The notes below the pieces were generated by a model. The model was not told the origin of the DNA and searched no databases. It was given only the letters and a program-made list of their open reading frames with translations. DNA of 64,000 nt from an uncultured Duncaniella sp. (GTDB taxonomy: Bacteria; Bacteroidota; Bacteroidia; Bacteroidales; Muribaculaceae), in the NCBI GenBank assembly GCA_910576785.1, contig CAJTJG010000016.1, forward strand, positions 1 through 64,000, written 5' to 3'. Position numbers and translations under genes: made by a program. This document shows positions 1 to 8,900 of this stretch, in pieces. How positions within the stretch are numbered: the stretch's first letter is position 1; every line of letters begins with the position of its first letter.

Positions 1-60
1 CGTCATCAGTTATAACCTCTATCCTCGCCTCTGCAAGGGGTCATTCCCGAAAAGCGAGTG

Positions 61-92
61 CAAAGGTAGACACTTTTCATATCCCCTCCAAA
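61..92 (-). promoter_or_regulatory. Bacteroidetes-type promoter reading out of the left edge
   Basis: On the minus strand a TTTG (89-92) is followed after 20 bp by TACCTTTG (61-68), an exact match to the Bacteroidetes primary-sigma consensus TTTG-N19-21-TAnnTTTG. Transcription would start near position 54 and run leftward. An ATG lies at 6-4 on that strand, but only two of its codons are inside the window, so the gene it serves cannot be identified. Confidence 0.7.
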
Positions 93-240
93 TTTCAACT
101 GCGTTTTAACACTTATTTAACACTTGACATATTCATTAGACCCTATATACATATTTATAAAGGATTTTTATTGTGAAAACCTTCGACATGACTGAGATGT
201 TAAGTGATATAGATAACATACACAAACCAAAGAAAAACAT

Positions 241-1887
241 ATGAACCTGCAAATCCCATCTTCACCTGAAAATCCCGAGTATGAAAGAAAACTCGCCGCG
301 ATGAGTCCGTTTGAGATAAAAAACACTCTTGGTGAACTGGCAGCGGCCGATGCCCGCCGCTCCACCCACACACTCCTGAATGCCGGTCGAGGCAATCCCA
401 ACTGGCTGCTTTCCTTCCCGAGGGCGGCATTTTTTCTTCTGGGCAATTTCGCGCTCGAGGAGTCGGACCGTACAGTATATGACGAGATACTCGGCATAAC
501 AGCATCGCCGTCGGCAACGGGTGTGGCCGAGAGATTCAACGCTTTTCTCGACCGTCATGCAGAGGAGATCGGTGCCAAAGTGCTCCGTCACTTCTACACA
601 TATATGACCACAGTCCACAAAGCTGACCCTGATGAATTCGTGTTCGAGCTCGTAGACGGCATATTGGGCGACCATTACCCCACCCCACCCCGCATACTCA
701 AGTATACCGAGATCATACTCCGCGACTATCTGCGTTGGGCAATGGGAGGCAAAGAAGATGACAAGACGGTGTACGATATGTTTGCAACCGAAGGGAGCAC
801 AGCGGGAATGTGTTATGTATTCGACTCCCTACAAGCCAACTATCTGCTTGGCAAGGGTGACAAACTGGCCATACTCACCCCGGCATTCACTCCATATCTG
901 GAGATTCCGGCTCTGGAGCGTTTCGATTTCGACGTGGTATACGTCAGCGCCAACAAGGTGGAGAAAGACGGCTATCACGACTGGCAGTATCCCAAGGAGG
1001 AGATTGACAAGCTCCGCGATCCGTCGGTAAAAGCCGTATGCATCATCAACCCGAGCAACCCTCCGAGCTACGAGCTGGCGCCGAATGTGCTTGACCAACT
1101 GGTAGATGTGGTGAAAAATGACAACCCCGGACTGATGATCATCACCGATGATGTGTATGGGACATTCATCGAGGGATTCAGGTCCCTGATGTATGTGCTC
1201 CCCTACAATACCATCTGCCTGTACTCCTTCTCGAAATATTTCGGAGCTACCGGATGGCGACTCGCCGCAATGGCCCTGCCACAGAGAAACATATTTGACG
1301 ACAAGATACAGGCGCTCCCACAGGCAGAGAAGGATGCGCTCAACAAGCGCTACTCATCGCTGTCACTCGACCCTGGATCGATAAAGTTCATCGACCGACT
1401 CGTGGCCGACAGCCGACTCGTGGCGCTCAACCATACTGCCGGACTTTCCACCCCGCAGCAGATACAGATGGCACTGTTTGCCGCTTTCGGACTGCTCCAT
1501 CACGACGATCTGCAGCCCAAACTCATAGGCATGATACAGGATCGACTCCACGCCCTGTGGAGCACCACCGGCTTCACCCTGCTGCCCGATCCCACACGTG
1601 CCGGCTACTACAGCGAGATCGATCTCATGGTGTGGGCCAAGAAATTCTACGGACAGGACTTCGCCGATTATCTCCAGGCCAACTACGTGCCTCTCGATCT
1701 CGTGATACGCCTTGCCAACGAGACAGCCGTCGTACTGCTCAATGGCGACGGATTCGATGGCCCGGAATGGTCAGTAAGGGCCTCGCTGGCCAACCTCAAC
1801 GTGGAAGACTATCTGAAGATAGGCACCGCCATAAGGAAAATCCTTGACGAATATCACTCCTTCTACCTCCAGAGCAAGAAAAGCTGA
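241..1887 (+). CDS. asdA: Bifunctional aspartate aminotransferase / L-aspartate 4-decarboxylase
   Basis: PLP-dependent fold-type I enzyme predicted to decarboxylate L-aspartate to L-alanine and CO2 in the cytoplasm, with aspartate aminotransferase side activity. The 548-aa length is typical of this long aminotransferase subfamily. Visible landmarks are RGNPNW (50-55), NPSNP (270-274), DDVYGTF (303-309) and the Schiff-base lysine K332 in YSFSKYFGATGWR. In many bacteria the gene pairs with the aspartate:alanine antiporter aspT in a proton-motive cycle; no aspT is in the window, though the divergent gene beyond the left edge is unseen. The ATG at 241 overlaps the stop of a short upstream reading frame (ATGA). 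Family assignment is firm; the physiological role is inferred. Confidence 0.93.
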   Translation: MNLQIPSSPENPEYERKLAAMSPFEIKNTLGELAAADARRSTHTLLNAGRGNPNWLLSFPRAAFFLLGNFALEESDRTVYDEILGITASPSATGVAERFNAFLDRHAEEIGAKVLRHFYTYMTTVHKADPDEFVFELVDGILGDHYPTPPRILKYTEIILRDYLRWAMGGKEDDKTVYDMFATEGSTAGMCYVFDSLQANYLLGKGDKLAILTPAFTPYLEIPALERFDFDVVYVSANKVEKDGYHDWQYPKEEIDKLRDPSVKAVCIINPSNPPSYELAPNVLDQLVDVVKNDNPGLMIITDDVYGTFIEGFRSLMYVLPYNTICLYSFSKYFGATGWRLAAMALPQRNIFDDKIQALPQAEKDALNKRYSSLSLDPGSIKFIDRLVADSRLVALNHTAGLSTPQQIQMALFAAFGLLHHDDLQPKLIGMIQDRLHALWSTTGFTLLPDPTRAGYYSEIDLMVWAKKFYGQDFADYLQANYVPLDLVIRLANETAVVLLNGDGFDGPEWSVRASLANLNVEDYLKIGTAIRKILDEYHSFYLQSKKS

Positions 1888-2106
1888 AATCAGAACCGTC
1901 TCCCCAATCAATAGGGAACTGCACTGAAATAAGGACAGAGGCAGGATATGATGTGGAATATATTGTCGGACTGACGATTAGCACCCCATCATTATCCTCT
2001 CTGTCCTTCTTTCAGTTCCTTCCCGAAAGCCATGACACTGATCAATACCGCCTCATATGCCTGCTAAACTTTGCGAGAGTCGGACGAAAAGAGTATTTTT
2101 GCGGTC

Positions 2107-3237
2107 ATGAAAACGATAATCCACCTACTTGCACTCCTGACCGGAGCCATGCTTCTCTCTGCCTGCGGCGGAAACGACGATTTTGTGATTGACTGCGAGA
2201 TAGAAGGCCTCGGCAACCGCGGTCTGGAACTCATGTATGTAGACCGCGATGTCAAGCGCATGCCGTTTCATCCCGTAGATGGAAAGGTGAGGATGAACAT
2301 CCCGCTCACAAAGCCGACCATGCTGGAGATATACACGCTCGACAACCGCCTCCTCTTCACATGCCTCGGCCGCAAGAGCGAGCATATCAAAGTGAAGATG
2401 AATCTCGATACACCCACATCACTCGTCATAGAGGGGCAGGACGAGAGCCGCGACTACGCCCTCTTCGTCACCGAAAACGACTCTCTGCTCCAGAATGGCT
2501 CTGACCGCGATGTGAACGGACTGATAGCCAAAGCCATCAGGGCCAATCCGGCAACCATGGCATCGTCAATGCTGCTCATAACCCACTTCCGCACCGCCGG
2601 CTACGAACTACTGGCTGACTCTCTCCTCAACACCATAACCCCGGAAGCCAGACCGGTGTCGATAGTGGGGAGTTACGCATCACTACTCGGAGAATTCATG
2701 GCGGCGACGGTAAAGGATGTACTGCCGGCCATATCCGTCCGCGCCGCGAGCGATACCACCGTGCGATACACTCCGGCCATGCAGAGCTACGCGCTGATAC
2801 TCGTCAACGACTCCCGCAAGCCCGACTCCACCCTGCGGCGCCTGCGCTCACTGCGTGCCGACACCCGCCAGCGCAATCTTGCCATCGTGGAACTATCGCT
2901 CGCCACCGACTCTGCATCGTGGAAGAACACCATCTCGGCCGACTCATCCACCTGGCAGCAGGCATGGGTGCCCGGCGGCATGGGATCGACCACGATGAAG
3001 GACTTCACTGTCACCAGGGTTCCCTTCTACTTAGTGGCCGACAGCACCGGCAAGGTACTCTACCGCGGCACATCGCTCCATCATGCCGACACATTGTTGC
3101 GCTCTCTTGTGAAAGCCGGAAAAAACTCAAAGGCTACGACCGACACCGTATCGGCCACCACCGACACCGTGCCCCGCACGGAGACAGCCGTGAAATTCAA
3201 AAAGAATACCAAGACGGATGCAACAGCAAGAAAATAA
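2107..3237 (+). CDS. DUF4369-type lipoprotein with thioredoxin-like C-terminus
   Basis: The ATG at 2107 is preferred over an in-frame TTG at 2071 because it opens directly into a signal peptide with lipobox LLSAC (Cys20). The N-terminal third resembles the DUF4369 domain that precedes thioredoxin domains in Bacteroidetes lipoproteins. The C-terminal part (around 260-345) has a thioredoxin-like strand pattern (VTRVPFYLVADSTGKVLYRG) but no CxxC, so redox catalysis is unlikely. The tail is Thr/Lys-rich. A TAAACTTTG sequence at 2065-2073 is a near match to the -7 element. The end overlaps the next gene by 20 bp, suggesting co-transcription. Substrate unknown. Confidence 0.75.
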   Translation: MKTIIHLLALLTGAMLLSACGGNDDFVIDCEIEGLGNRGLELMYVDRDVKRMPFHPVDGKVRMNIPLTKPTMLEIYTLDNRLLFTCLGRKSEHIKVKMNLDTPTSLVIEGQDESRDYALFVTENDSLLQNGSDRDVNGLIAKAIRANPATMASSMLLITHFRTAGYELLADSLLNTITPEARPVSIVGSYASLLGEFMAATVKDVLPAISVRAASDTTVRYTPAMQSYALILVNDSRKPDSTLRRLRSLRADTRQRNLAIVELSLATDSASWKNTISADSSTWQQAWVPGGMGSTTMKDFTVTRVPFYLVADSTGKVLYRGTSLHHADTLLRSLVKAGKNSKATTDTVSATTDTVPRTETAVKFKKNTKTDATARK

Positions 3238-3850
3238 TCACGCCTCCGCCCGCCGATCGAGTGAAATACTCTCTCTGCTCGCTGATGGAATGTGGGTACA
3301 TGCCGGAGCCAAGGACCATCCCGAAATATCCGGGATGCTCGGACGATGTGCCGACCTTTGCCACGAAATCAACATGCTCAAACCGTCGCAGGGCGCACAG
3401 AGACAGAAACTGTTCAGAGAACTGCTCGGATCTACAGGCGACACCTTCATAATCAACAGTCCGTTTCGCTGCGACTTCGGATTCAACATCCACATAGGTG
3501 AAAATTTCATAGGAAATTTCAACCTTTCCATACTCGACGAGGCTCCCGTCAACATAGGGCGCAACGTAATGGTAGGACCCAACTGCTCGCTTCTAACCAT
3601 AATCCATGCCTTTGATCCGGCCCAGAGAAACGATGGCATAATGAAAGCGAAGCCCATCACAATAGGCGATGACGTATGGATAGCCGCCAACGTAGTCATA
3701 CTGCCGGGTGTGACCATAGGCGATGGAGCCGTGATAGGAGCAGGAAGTGTGGTGACACACTCAATACCGGCCCGCGTACTGGCTGCCGGAAACCCCTGCA
3801 AGGTGCTGCGTGAGATAACGGAGCAGGATGTGGTGAATACGGAATACTGA
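3218..3850 (+). CDS. Sugar O-acetyltransferase, LacA/Maa-like left-handed beta-helix
   Basis: The 210-aa protein belongs to the hexapeptide-repeat acetyltransferases that move acetyl from acetyl-CoA onto a sugar hydroxyl. An N-terminal helical segment (1-70) is followed by hexapeptide coils such as VNIGRNVMVG and PITIGDDVWIAANVVILPG. The likely catalytic His is H130 in TIIHAFDP, matching the LacA active-site histidine. The C-terminal AAGNPCKVLREI motif is typical of maltose/galactoside acetyltransferases. The start lies inside the end of the upstream lipoprotein gene (20-bp overlap), which suggests coupling. It converges on the O-methyltransferase gene with only 7 bp between. The acceptor sugar cannot be told from sequence. 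Confidence 0.88.
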   Translation: MQQQENNHASARRSSEILSLLADGMWVHAGAKDHPEISGMLGRCADLCHEINMLKPSQGAQRQKLFRELLGSTGDTFIINSPFRCDFGFNIHIGENFIGNFNLSILDEAPVNIGRNVMVGPNCSLLTIIHAFDPAQRNDGIMKAKPITIGDDVWIAANVVILPGVTIGDGAVIGAGSVVTHSIPARVLAAGNPCKVLREITEQDVVNTEY

Positions 3851-3857
3851 TACCTGA

Positions 3858-4499
3858 TCAGGGCCTGTCGTCCACGCGGATGAGGGTAAGGCCATCGCGC
3901 AGCGGAATGATCACAGTGGAAAGTCCCGGCGTAGAGGCCGCAACGCGGTTGAACACATCAAGTCCGAGTGTCTGCGCGTCATGATTGGCGTGAGTATCAA
4001 ACACTTTTCCGTCCCATAGGGTATTGTCGGCTATGATGAAGCCACCGCGACGCATGCGTGGAAGAATCATGTCGAGATACTCGGCATAGCGGCGCTTGTC
4101 GGCATCGATATACACCAGGTCCCATTCCCCCGGCAGACCGGGCACCACCTCAAGGGCATCACCGATGTGGAGTGTCACACGTGCGCCACCAGGAGCTGTA
4201 GCGAACAGCTCCGTGAGTTCCGGTTCCATCTCATCGTCGATCTCCACCGTATGCACCTCACCCCCATCGGGAAGAGTCTCGGCAAGGCAAAGCGCCGAAT
4301 AGCCTGTGAACGCACCAAGCTCCAGTACCCTCATCGGTCTGATCATGGACACAAGCATACTCAGCAACCGCCCCTGCAGATGGCCCGAGCACATGCGCGG
4401 ATAGAGATGATTGAGATGCGTGTGGCGGTAGAGCCGTTCCAGATGCGGAGGCTCGGGGGAGATATGCGACAGGATATAATCCTCAGGGTCGGTCATCAT
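3858..4499 (-). CDS. Class I SAM-dependent O-methyltransferase (catechol-OMT-like)
   Basis: A 213-aa cytosolic methyltransferase of the small O-methyltransferase family (YrrM/caffeoyl-CoA OMT-like). The SAM-binding motif I is ELGAFTGYS (60-68). Divalent-metal ligands of the family are visible as D132 in YIDAD and D158-N159 in ADNTLWDG. The gene starts inside the stop of aroQ (ATGA, 4496-4499), so it is translationally coupled and the last gene of the minus-strand operon. The physiological acceptor is not evident; next to aroQ an aromatic diol is possible but speculative. Confidence 0.88.
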   Translation of the reverse strand: MMTDPEDYILSHISPEPPHLERLYRHTHLNHLYPRMCSGHLQGRLLSMLVSMIRPMRVLELGAFTGYSALCLAETLPDGGEVHTVEIDDEMEPELTELFATAPGGARVTLHIGDALEVVPGLPGEWDLVYIDADKRRYAEYLDMILPRMRRGGFIIADNTLWDGKVFDTHANHDAQTLGLDVFNRVAASTPGLSTVIIPLRDGLTLIRVDDRP

Positions 4500-4921
4500 C
4501 GCAGCGAGGGGTCCATTATGAACGCCTGTGCGGCGAGAAAATAGGAATTAAGCCCGAACCCGGCTATCGTTCCCTTGCACTCCGGAGCTATCAGCGATGT
4601 ATGCCTGATGGCCTCACGCGCAGCCACATTGGATATGTGTACCTCTATGACAGGGATCTGTATGGCCGCGATGGCATCGGCTATGGCAAGTGATGTGTGG
4701 GTATATGCCCCGGCATTGAGGATTATACCGTCGCAGTCCGCGCCGTGAAGAAAGTCGATGATATCACCCTCGTGGTTGGACTGCATATACTCTATCTCCT
4801 CACCGTCGAGCATCTCGCGCAGCTCCTGGAGATATGATTCGAACGACTGCGAGCCGTATATCTCAGGCTCGCGGGTGCCAAGCAGATTGAGATTGGGACC
4901 GTTGATGATAAGAAGTTTCAT
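4496..4921 (-). CDS. aroQ: Type II 3-dehydroquinate dehydratase
   Basis: Catalyses trans-dehydration of 3-dehydroquinate to 3-dehydroshikimate, step three of the shikimate pathway, as a cytosolic dodecamer in this family. The ATG at 4921 is chosen because MKLLIINGPNLNLLG is the canonical N-terminus; the longer in-frame extension is non-homologous. At 141 aa the length is normal. Y22 in EPEIYG, the NAGAYTHTS loop (69-77) and H95 in EVHISN are the expected active-site residues. Its start overlaps the stop of the upstream 86-aa gene (ATGA) and its stop overlaps the O-methyltransferase start. Confidence 0.96.
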   Translation of the reverse strand: MKLLIINGPNLNLLGTREPEIYGSQSFESYLQELREMLDGEEIEYMQSNHEGDIIDFLHGADCDGIILNAGAYTHTSLAIADAIAAIQIPVIEVHISNVAAREAIRHTSLIAPECKGTIAGFGLNSYFLAAQAFIMDPSLR

Positions 4922-5178
4922 AACAATACAAGTGAGAAGATTCCTAATGTGGAGAGCACCATCACAGCCAATAGCATCCAGCTGACATAATGGCGCTGCG
5001 GATAGGACTTCCATGCCAGCCACCCGGACAGCAGCATATAGAACGGATAGAGCCACACGAGTGTCTCCACCGTGCCTTCACCATCGATGGCGGGATGGTC
5101 CAGAAGCCAGGGGAACGAGAAGAGCGGCAGCGATAGCGCTATGATGACAGCCGTCATCCATACAGGTGTCTTTGTCAT
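4918..5178 (-). CDS. Small membrane protein, 86 aa, unknown function
   Basis: A short hydrophobic protein with about three predicted membrane segments (roughly 7-25, 40-57 and 65-86) and a Trp-rich loop (LVWLYPFYMLLSGWLAW). No catalytic motif is visible. It is joined by ATGA overlaps to both the epimerase gene upstream and aroQ downstream, so it is very likely a real, co-translated gene rather than a chance frame. The function is unrecognised; its neighbours (epimerase, glycosyltransferase) allow an envelope role, but this is only context. Confidence 0.7.
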   Translation of the reverse strand: MTKTPVWMTAVIIALSLPLFSFPWLLDHPAIDGEGTVETLVWLYPFYMLLSGWLAWKSYPQRHYVSWMLLAVMVLSTLGIFSLVLL

Positions 5179-6197
5179 TTGTCCTTAGAGTTTCTGTAAG
5201 CCTCCACCGTGCGGTGTATGCCCTCCCTGAGATCCACGCGCGGGGCGAAGCCGAAGTCGCGCACGGCATCGGAGACATCACACGACCAGTTGCGCTGGGC
5301 CATGATATGATACTTATCCGTATTGAGGGTCATGGCCTTCATCTTGGCCGCTCCCCACTTCTCGCTGACGGCACATGCCACCGACAATGCCCACAGCGGA
5401 AGCCTGACAGGGATCACAAACCGTCTTCCCAGCTCGCGGGCCACGATCTGACGGAACTCCTTCTGCGAATAGGCACGCGGCTCGGATATGATATACTTAT
5501 GATGGACAGGAGCACGCTCAAGGGCATCGAAAGCCGCCCGGGCCAGATCCTCCACATAGATGAACGTAAGCATCTGGCGTCTGAATCCCACACCGAAGTC
5601 GAAATGGGCATCGATGCTCTTGATCATCATCAGATAGTCCTGCTCATAGGGCCCGTAGACACCTGTGGGGCGCAGTATCACCCACGGAAAAGATTTAGGC
5701 AAGCCTTGGAGATATGTCTCGGCCTTGATCTTCGAGACGCCATAGCGTGTGTTTGGCGCAGGGATCATGTCATTGCGCAGCGGGGAGTAGCCGCGTTCAT
5801 CACCGGGCCCGAGCGCGGAGAGCGATGACATGTACACCATCTTCTCAGGCACAGCGCCCGCGGCCTCGAGCGCTTCGGTGAAATCCCGAAGGTACACATA
5901 GTTGATACGGTTGAAGTCCATGAAGTTGACACACTTCGTGGCACCGAGATTGTATACTATATAATCCCAACGATGCCCGTCCAGCTGCTCTTTCAGCCTG
6001 TCAGGATTGTCGTAATCGAGTGTGATGAACCTGAGCCGCGGATCCGTAAGCCTGCGTCGCGAGGTAGTCTCCCTGACGCCACACCAGGTCTCATACCCGC
6101 GTGCGAGCGATTCGGCAGCCATGAATCCGCCTATGAATCCTCCGGCTCCAACGATGAGCACCTTGAGCGGTCGCGAAGTTGTCGGTGTATCTGTCAT
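5175..6197 (-). CDS. NAD-dependent epimerase/dehydratase, extended SDR
   Basis: A Rossmann-fold extended short-chain dehydrogenase of 340 aa. The nucleotide-binding GAGGFIG lies at 17-23, and the catalytic Ser (S124/S125 in YMSSLS) and Y152-x3-K156 (YGVSK) are intact. The C-terminal half carries the variable substrate domain. Such enzymes act on nucleotide-sugars or on 3-beta-hydroxysteroid-like substrates; the sequence does not decide. It sits between a glycosyltransferase and the 86-aa membrane protein with 4-bp overlaps on both sides, favouring a surface-glycan role. Confidence 0.85.
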   Translation of the reverse strand: MTDTPTTSRPLKVLIVGAGGFIGGFMAAESLARGYETWCGVRETTSRRRLTDPRLRFITLDYDNPDRLKEQLDGHRWDYIVYNLGATKCVNFMDFNRINYVYLRDFTEALEAAGAVPEKMVYMSSLSALGPGDERGYSPLRNDMIPAPNTRYGVSKIKAETYLQGLPKSFPWVILRPTGVYGPYEQDYLMMIKSIDAHFDFGVGFRRQMLTFIYVEDLARAAFDALERAPVHHKYIISEPRAYSQKEFRQIVARELGRRFVIPVRLPLWALSVACAVSEKWGAAKMKAMTLNTDKYHIMAQRNWSCDVSDAVRDFGFAPRVDLREGIHRTVEAYRNSKDK

Positions 6198-7510
6198 ACA
6201 AATAGACTTTTGAACAGTTCGATATACTTATCGGCAATAGCCGAGCTCCCGAACCGGGCCTCCACCGAGTCATGAAGTTCCTGACGGGAGATGTCGGCTT
6301 TGAGAGCCCACATCACACCTGCGGCGAGGTCGCGGGCGTCCTTATAGCGGGCTATGTAGCCCGTCACCTTATGCTCCACCACATCCTCACGTCCGTCACC
6401 GCCGAATGTCACCGGGATGGCACCGGCCGCCTGCCCCTCCACGAGTGTTCCTCCGAGAGTCTCGTAGAGCGATGACGAGAGCACCACCTTGGCCGAGGCA
6501 TAGAGGTAGGCCAGGATCTTGAAGTCATTGATACGGCCGAGCCAGCGGTGCGACATGCGCAGATTGTCGATGAGCGACGGATCCTTCATGCTGCCGAACA
6601 GATATACCGCCGTCGTGGTAGCCACATCGGGATAATTGTCAAATATATGATTGAGAGCCTCGATGGCATATGGCAACCCCTTGATGGGATCATCGAGACG
6701 AGCCGCCCCTATGAGTATGAGATTGGGCTTCATGCTGCTCAGCAGAGAGTCAATATGGTGTGACGGCTTGATAAAGAACTGCTCCACGGGAAAGGCATTG
6801 TGGATGGTCATGACCGGGAGCGATCTCAGCAACGACGACTCTCGCGCCTTGCGCTCAAGCCAGCGGCTCACGGTGACAAACGTGATAGGCACCTCGGCAT
6901 ACAGCCGGCGCTTCTGCTCCCACACACGTGCCGAGAGATCGTTGGGTGCGCCTCCGCCGCTCAGGAACATGCAATTGCCGCAGCGGTCAGTGAAATAACC
7001 GCACTCATAGGCATGATGGCATATGCCCGTGAAAGCCCACATGTCATGCAGCGTCCACACGATCTTCTTGCCCATCTCATGCAGCCGGGCTATGCCCTTG
7101 AGGCCGAGCAGACCCTGGTTGAACCATCCGAGAGCCACGATATCAGCCTCACGCACCCACGGATGGTCATGGACATTTATGGCGAAATCACCTGTGGACA
7201 CCTTGAAGAGATCCTCCTTATGGAACCCCATGGAGGCTATTATGCGCAGACGCTCGAGCACTAACGAGATACCACGGCGGAATCGTGAGCGATGTACAGA
7301 CACATTCTCCTCCGACGACACCTTGGTGTATACCACCATGCGTGCATCCAGACCCTTGCGGCGCAGGGCCTGCATAAGCCGGAATGTCACTATGGCCGCG
7401 CCACCCAGCATATCGCTGTGTGTGACGAGCGCTATCTTTTTGCCGTCCAAAGGATTTGAGACGGCTATATTTTCATTTTCCGTGTTTTTGTTTTCTGTTT
7501 GCAGGAACAT
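6194..7510 (-). CDS. Glycosyltransferase, GT4-like (GT-B fold)
   Basis: Predicted retaining glycosyltransferase with a GT-B fold. The N-terminal domain starts with KKIALVTHSDMLGGAA. The C-terminal donor-binding domain has the GT4 signature of two glutamates seven residues apart in SLYETLGGTLVEGQAAG (E350 and E358 counting from this start). The ATG at 7510 is used; a TTG at 7543 would only extend into the upstream gene. It overlaps the end of the DUF389 gene by 38 bp and the epimerase start by 4 bp. A central Cys-rich stretch (CHHAYECGYFTDRCGNC) is seen in some Bacteroidetes capsule/LPS transferases. Donor and acceptor unknown. Confidence 0.85.
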   Translation of the reverse strand: MFLQTENKNTENENIAVSNPLDGKKIALVTHSDMLGGAAIVTFRLMQALRRKGLDARMVVYTKVSSEENVSVHRSRFRRGISLVLERLRIIASMGFHKEDLFKVSTGDFAINVHDHPWVREADIVALGWFNQGLLGLKGIARLHEMGKKIVWTLHDMWAFTGICHHAYECGYFTDRCGNCMFLSGGGAPNDLSARVWEQKRRLYAEVPITFVTVSRWLERKARESSLLRSLPVMTIHNAFPVEQFFIKPSHHIDSLLSSMKPNLILIGAARLDDPIKGLPYAIEALNHIFDNYPDVATTTAVYLFGSMKDPSLIDNLRMSHRWLGRINDFKILAYLYASAKVVLSSSLYETLGGTLVEGQAAGAIPVTFGGDGREDVVEHKVTGYIARYKDARDLAAGVMWALKADISRQELHDSVEARFGSSAIADKYIELFKSLFV

Positions 7511-8891
7511 TCTTTTGCGGTTGAGAGGTAGGGAGAGAGCCAATGTTGACTATTGATACCCGCTCCAGCTCGAGACGGGCTTCGAGATAGCGGGCGAGTT
7601 CTGCCTGACGGGAGGCGGCCATCGGGGTCGAGAACGTGACAAGGGCTATGTTGAGCGTATCCAGACGCCCGTCAGCCATATTGCCGAACACACTTCTGGT
7701 CACTGCCATATCCCTGACTTGCGGAAACAACACCTTCATCTCCGGAGCCAGACGTCCGGCTATGGTGTCATTCAGACGGTTCTCGGATATCACCTGGCGC
7801 AACGAATCGATCGCCGCCTGTTTGGAGACCAGTGTGGCCTGAGCCATCTCATATATATCCTTGACTGACTGCGTGTCACTCCCGGCCAGCGATGTGAGTG
7901 CCGGACTGTCTCCCTGAATGATATTGATACGCGTGCCTGTCAGTCCATAGAATTTCAGTTTCGATGACAGTGCGAGCGTGAGGGAGTCCTCGGGGAGCAC
8001 ACGTCCTATCAGAGTGATGTTTATGACCCTCTCCCCATTGTCGATCTCAGCATCAGTAGCCAGCACACGCGTACCGCTGAACCGGCATTCCTGAGCTACG
8101 AATCGCGATGCATTGCTGTCGAAACGACTCTGGCGCAGCATATTGTACGTGAGGTAGAGCGACGGCAGCAGCGTCAGTCCCGCTATTGTATATACGATCT
8201 TCCTCACCTTGTGGGCGCGGGCTGGATTGTCGGTCACTATCGCATGATAGTGCATCAGCTTCACACCGATGAAAGTGGCCAGCGCTATATAGATGGAATT
8301 GATCAGAAACAGATAGAACGCACCAAGAAAATACTTGGCCTGAAGTGTGGCAAGACCGTAACCTACGGTACACAGCGGAGGCATGAGCGCCGTGGCAATG
8401 GCCACACCAGGTATCACATTCCCCTTGCTCTTCGACCCTATGGCTATGATCCCCGCTGCACCGCCGAAAAATCCGATGAGCACGTCATAGATGGTAGGCG
8501 ATGTGCGTGCCAGAAGCTCGCTATGACCCTCACTGACGGGAGATATGATAAAATACAGTGTTGATGTAAGCACACTGAATCCAGTGGCCATCACGAGATT
8601 ACGCAATGCCCGCTTGATCAGCTCGAAGTCCTGTATCCCCACTCCGAGGCCGATACCTATTATAGGCCCCATTAGCGGCGATATGAGCATAGCGCCGATT
8701 ATCACGGCCGTGGAGTTGGTATTGAGGCCCAACGAAGCTATGAAGATGGCGATGACCAGTATCAGTATGTTAGTGCCTCTGAACGACACCCCCTCGCGGA
8801 TAGCAGCCTCAGCCTCCTCCTGACTGACGAGATAATCCGTCAGAGAGAAGTAACGGGTGAAATAGCGCTTGATATCCTGAGGAGCTGACAT
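7473..8891 (-). CDS. DUF389 family integral membrane protein
   Basis: A 472-aa protein whose region 38-250 holds six or so membrane helices with the family's signature motifs: LNTNSTAVIIGAMLISPLMGPI, then SKGNVIPGVAIATALMPPLC. These Gly/Pro-rich motifs define DUF389 (TIGR00341-like) proteins of unknown transport or signalling function. The soluble C-terminal half (about 255-460) is poorly conserved and ends in a basic tail. It lies 9 bp downstream of the Na/Pi symporter gene and is surely in its operon. Confidence 0.87.
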   Translation of the reverse strand: MSAPQDIKRYFTRYFSLTDYLVSQEEAEAAIREGVSFRGTNILILVIAIFIASLGLNTNSTAVIIGAMLISPLMGPIIGIGLGVGIQDFELIKRALRNLVMATGFSVLTSTLYFIISPVSEGHSELLARTSPTIYDVLIGFFGGAAGIIAIGSKSKGNVIPGVAIATALMPPLCTVGYGLATLQAKYFLGAFYLFLINSIYIALATFIGVKLMHYHAIVTDNPARAHKVRKIVYTIAGLTLLPSLYLTYNMLRQSRFDSNASRFVAQECRFSGTRVLATDAEIDNGERVINITLIGRVLPEDSLTLALSSKLKFYGLTGTRINIIQGDSPALTSLAGSDTQSVKDIYEMAQATLVSKQAAIDSLRQVISENRLNDTIAGRLAPEMKVLFPQVRDMAVTRSVFGNMADGRLDTLNIALVTFSTPMAASRQAELARYLEARLELERVSIVNIGSLPTSQPQKNVPANRKQKHGK

Positions 8892-8900
8892 ATCCTGATC

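Noticed and set aside
124..149. Sigma70-like TTGACA/TATATA promoter for asdA
   Set aside because: The spacer is only 14 bp and the TAnnTTTG signature used by the other promoters here is missing.
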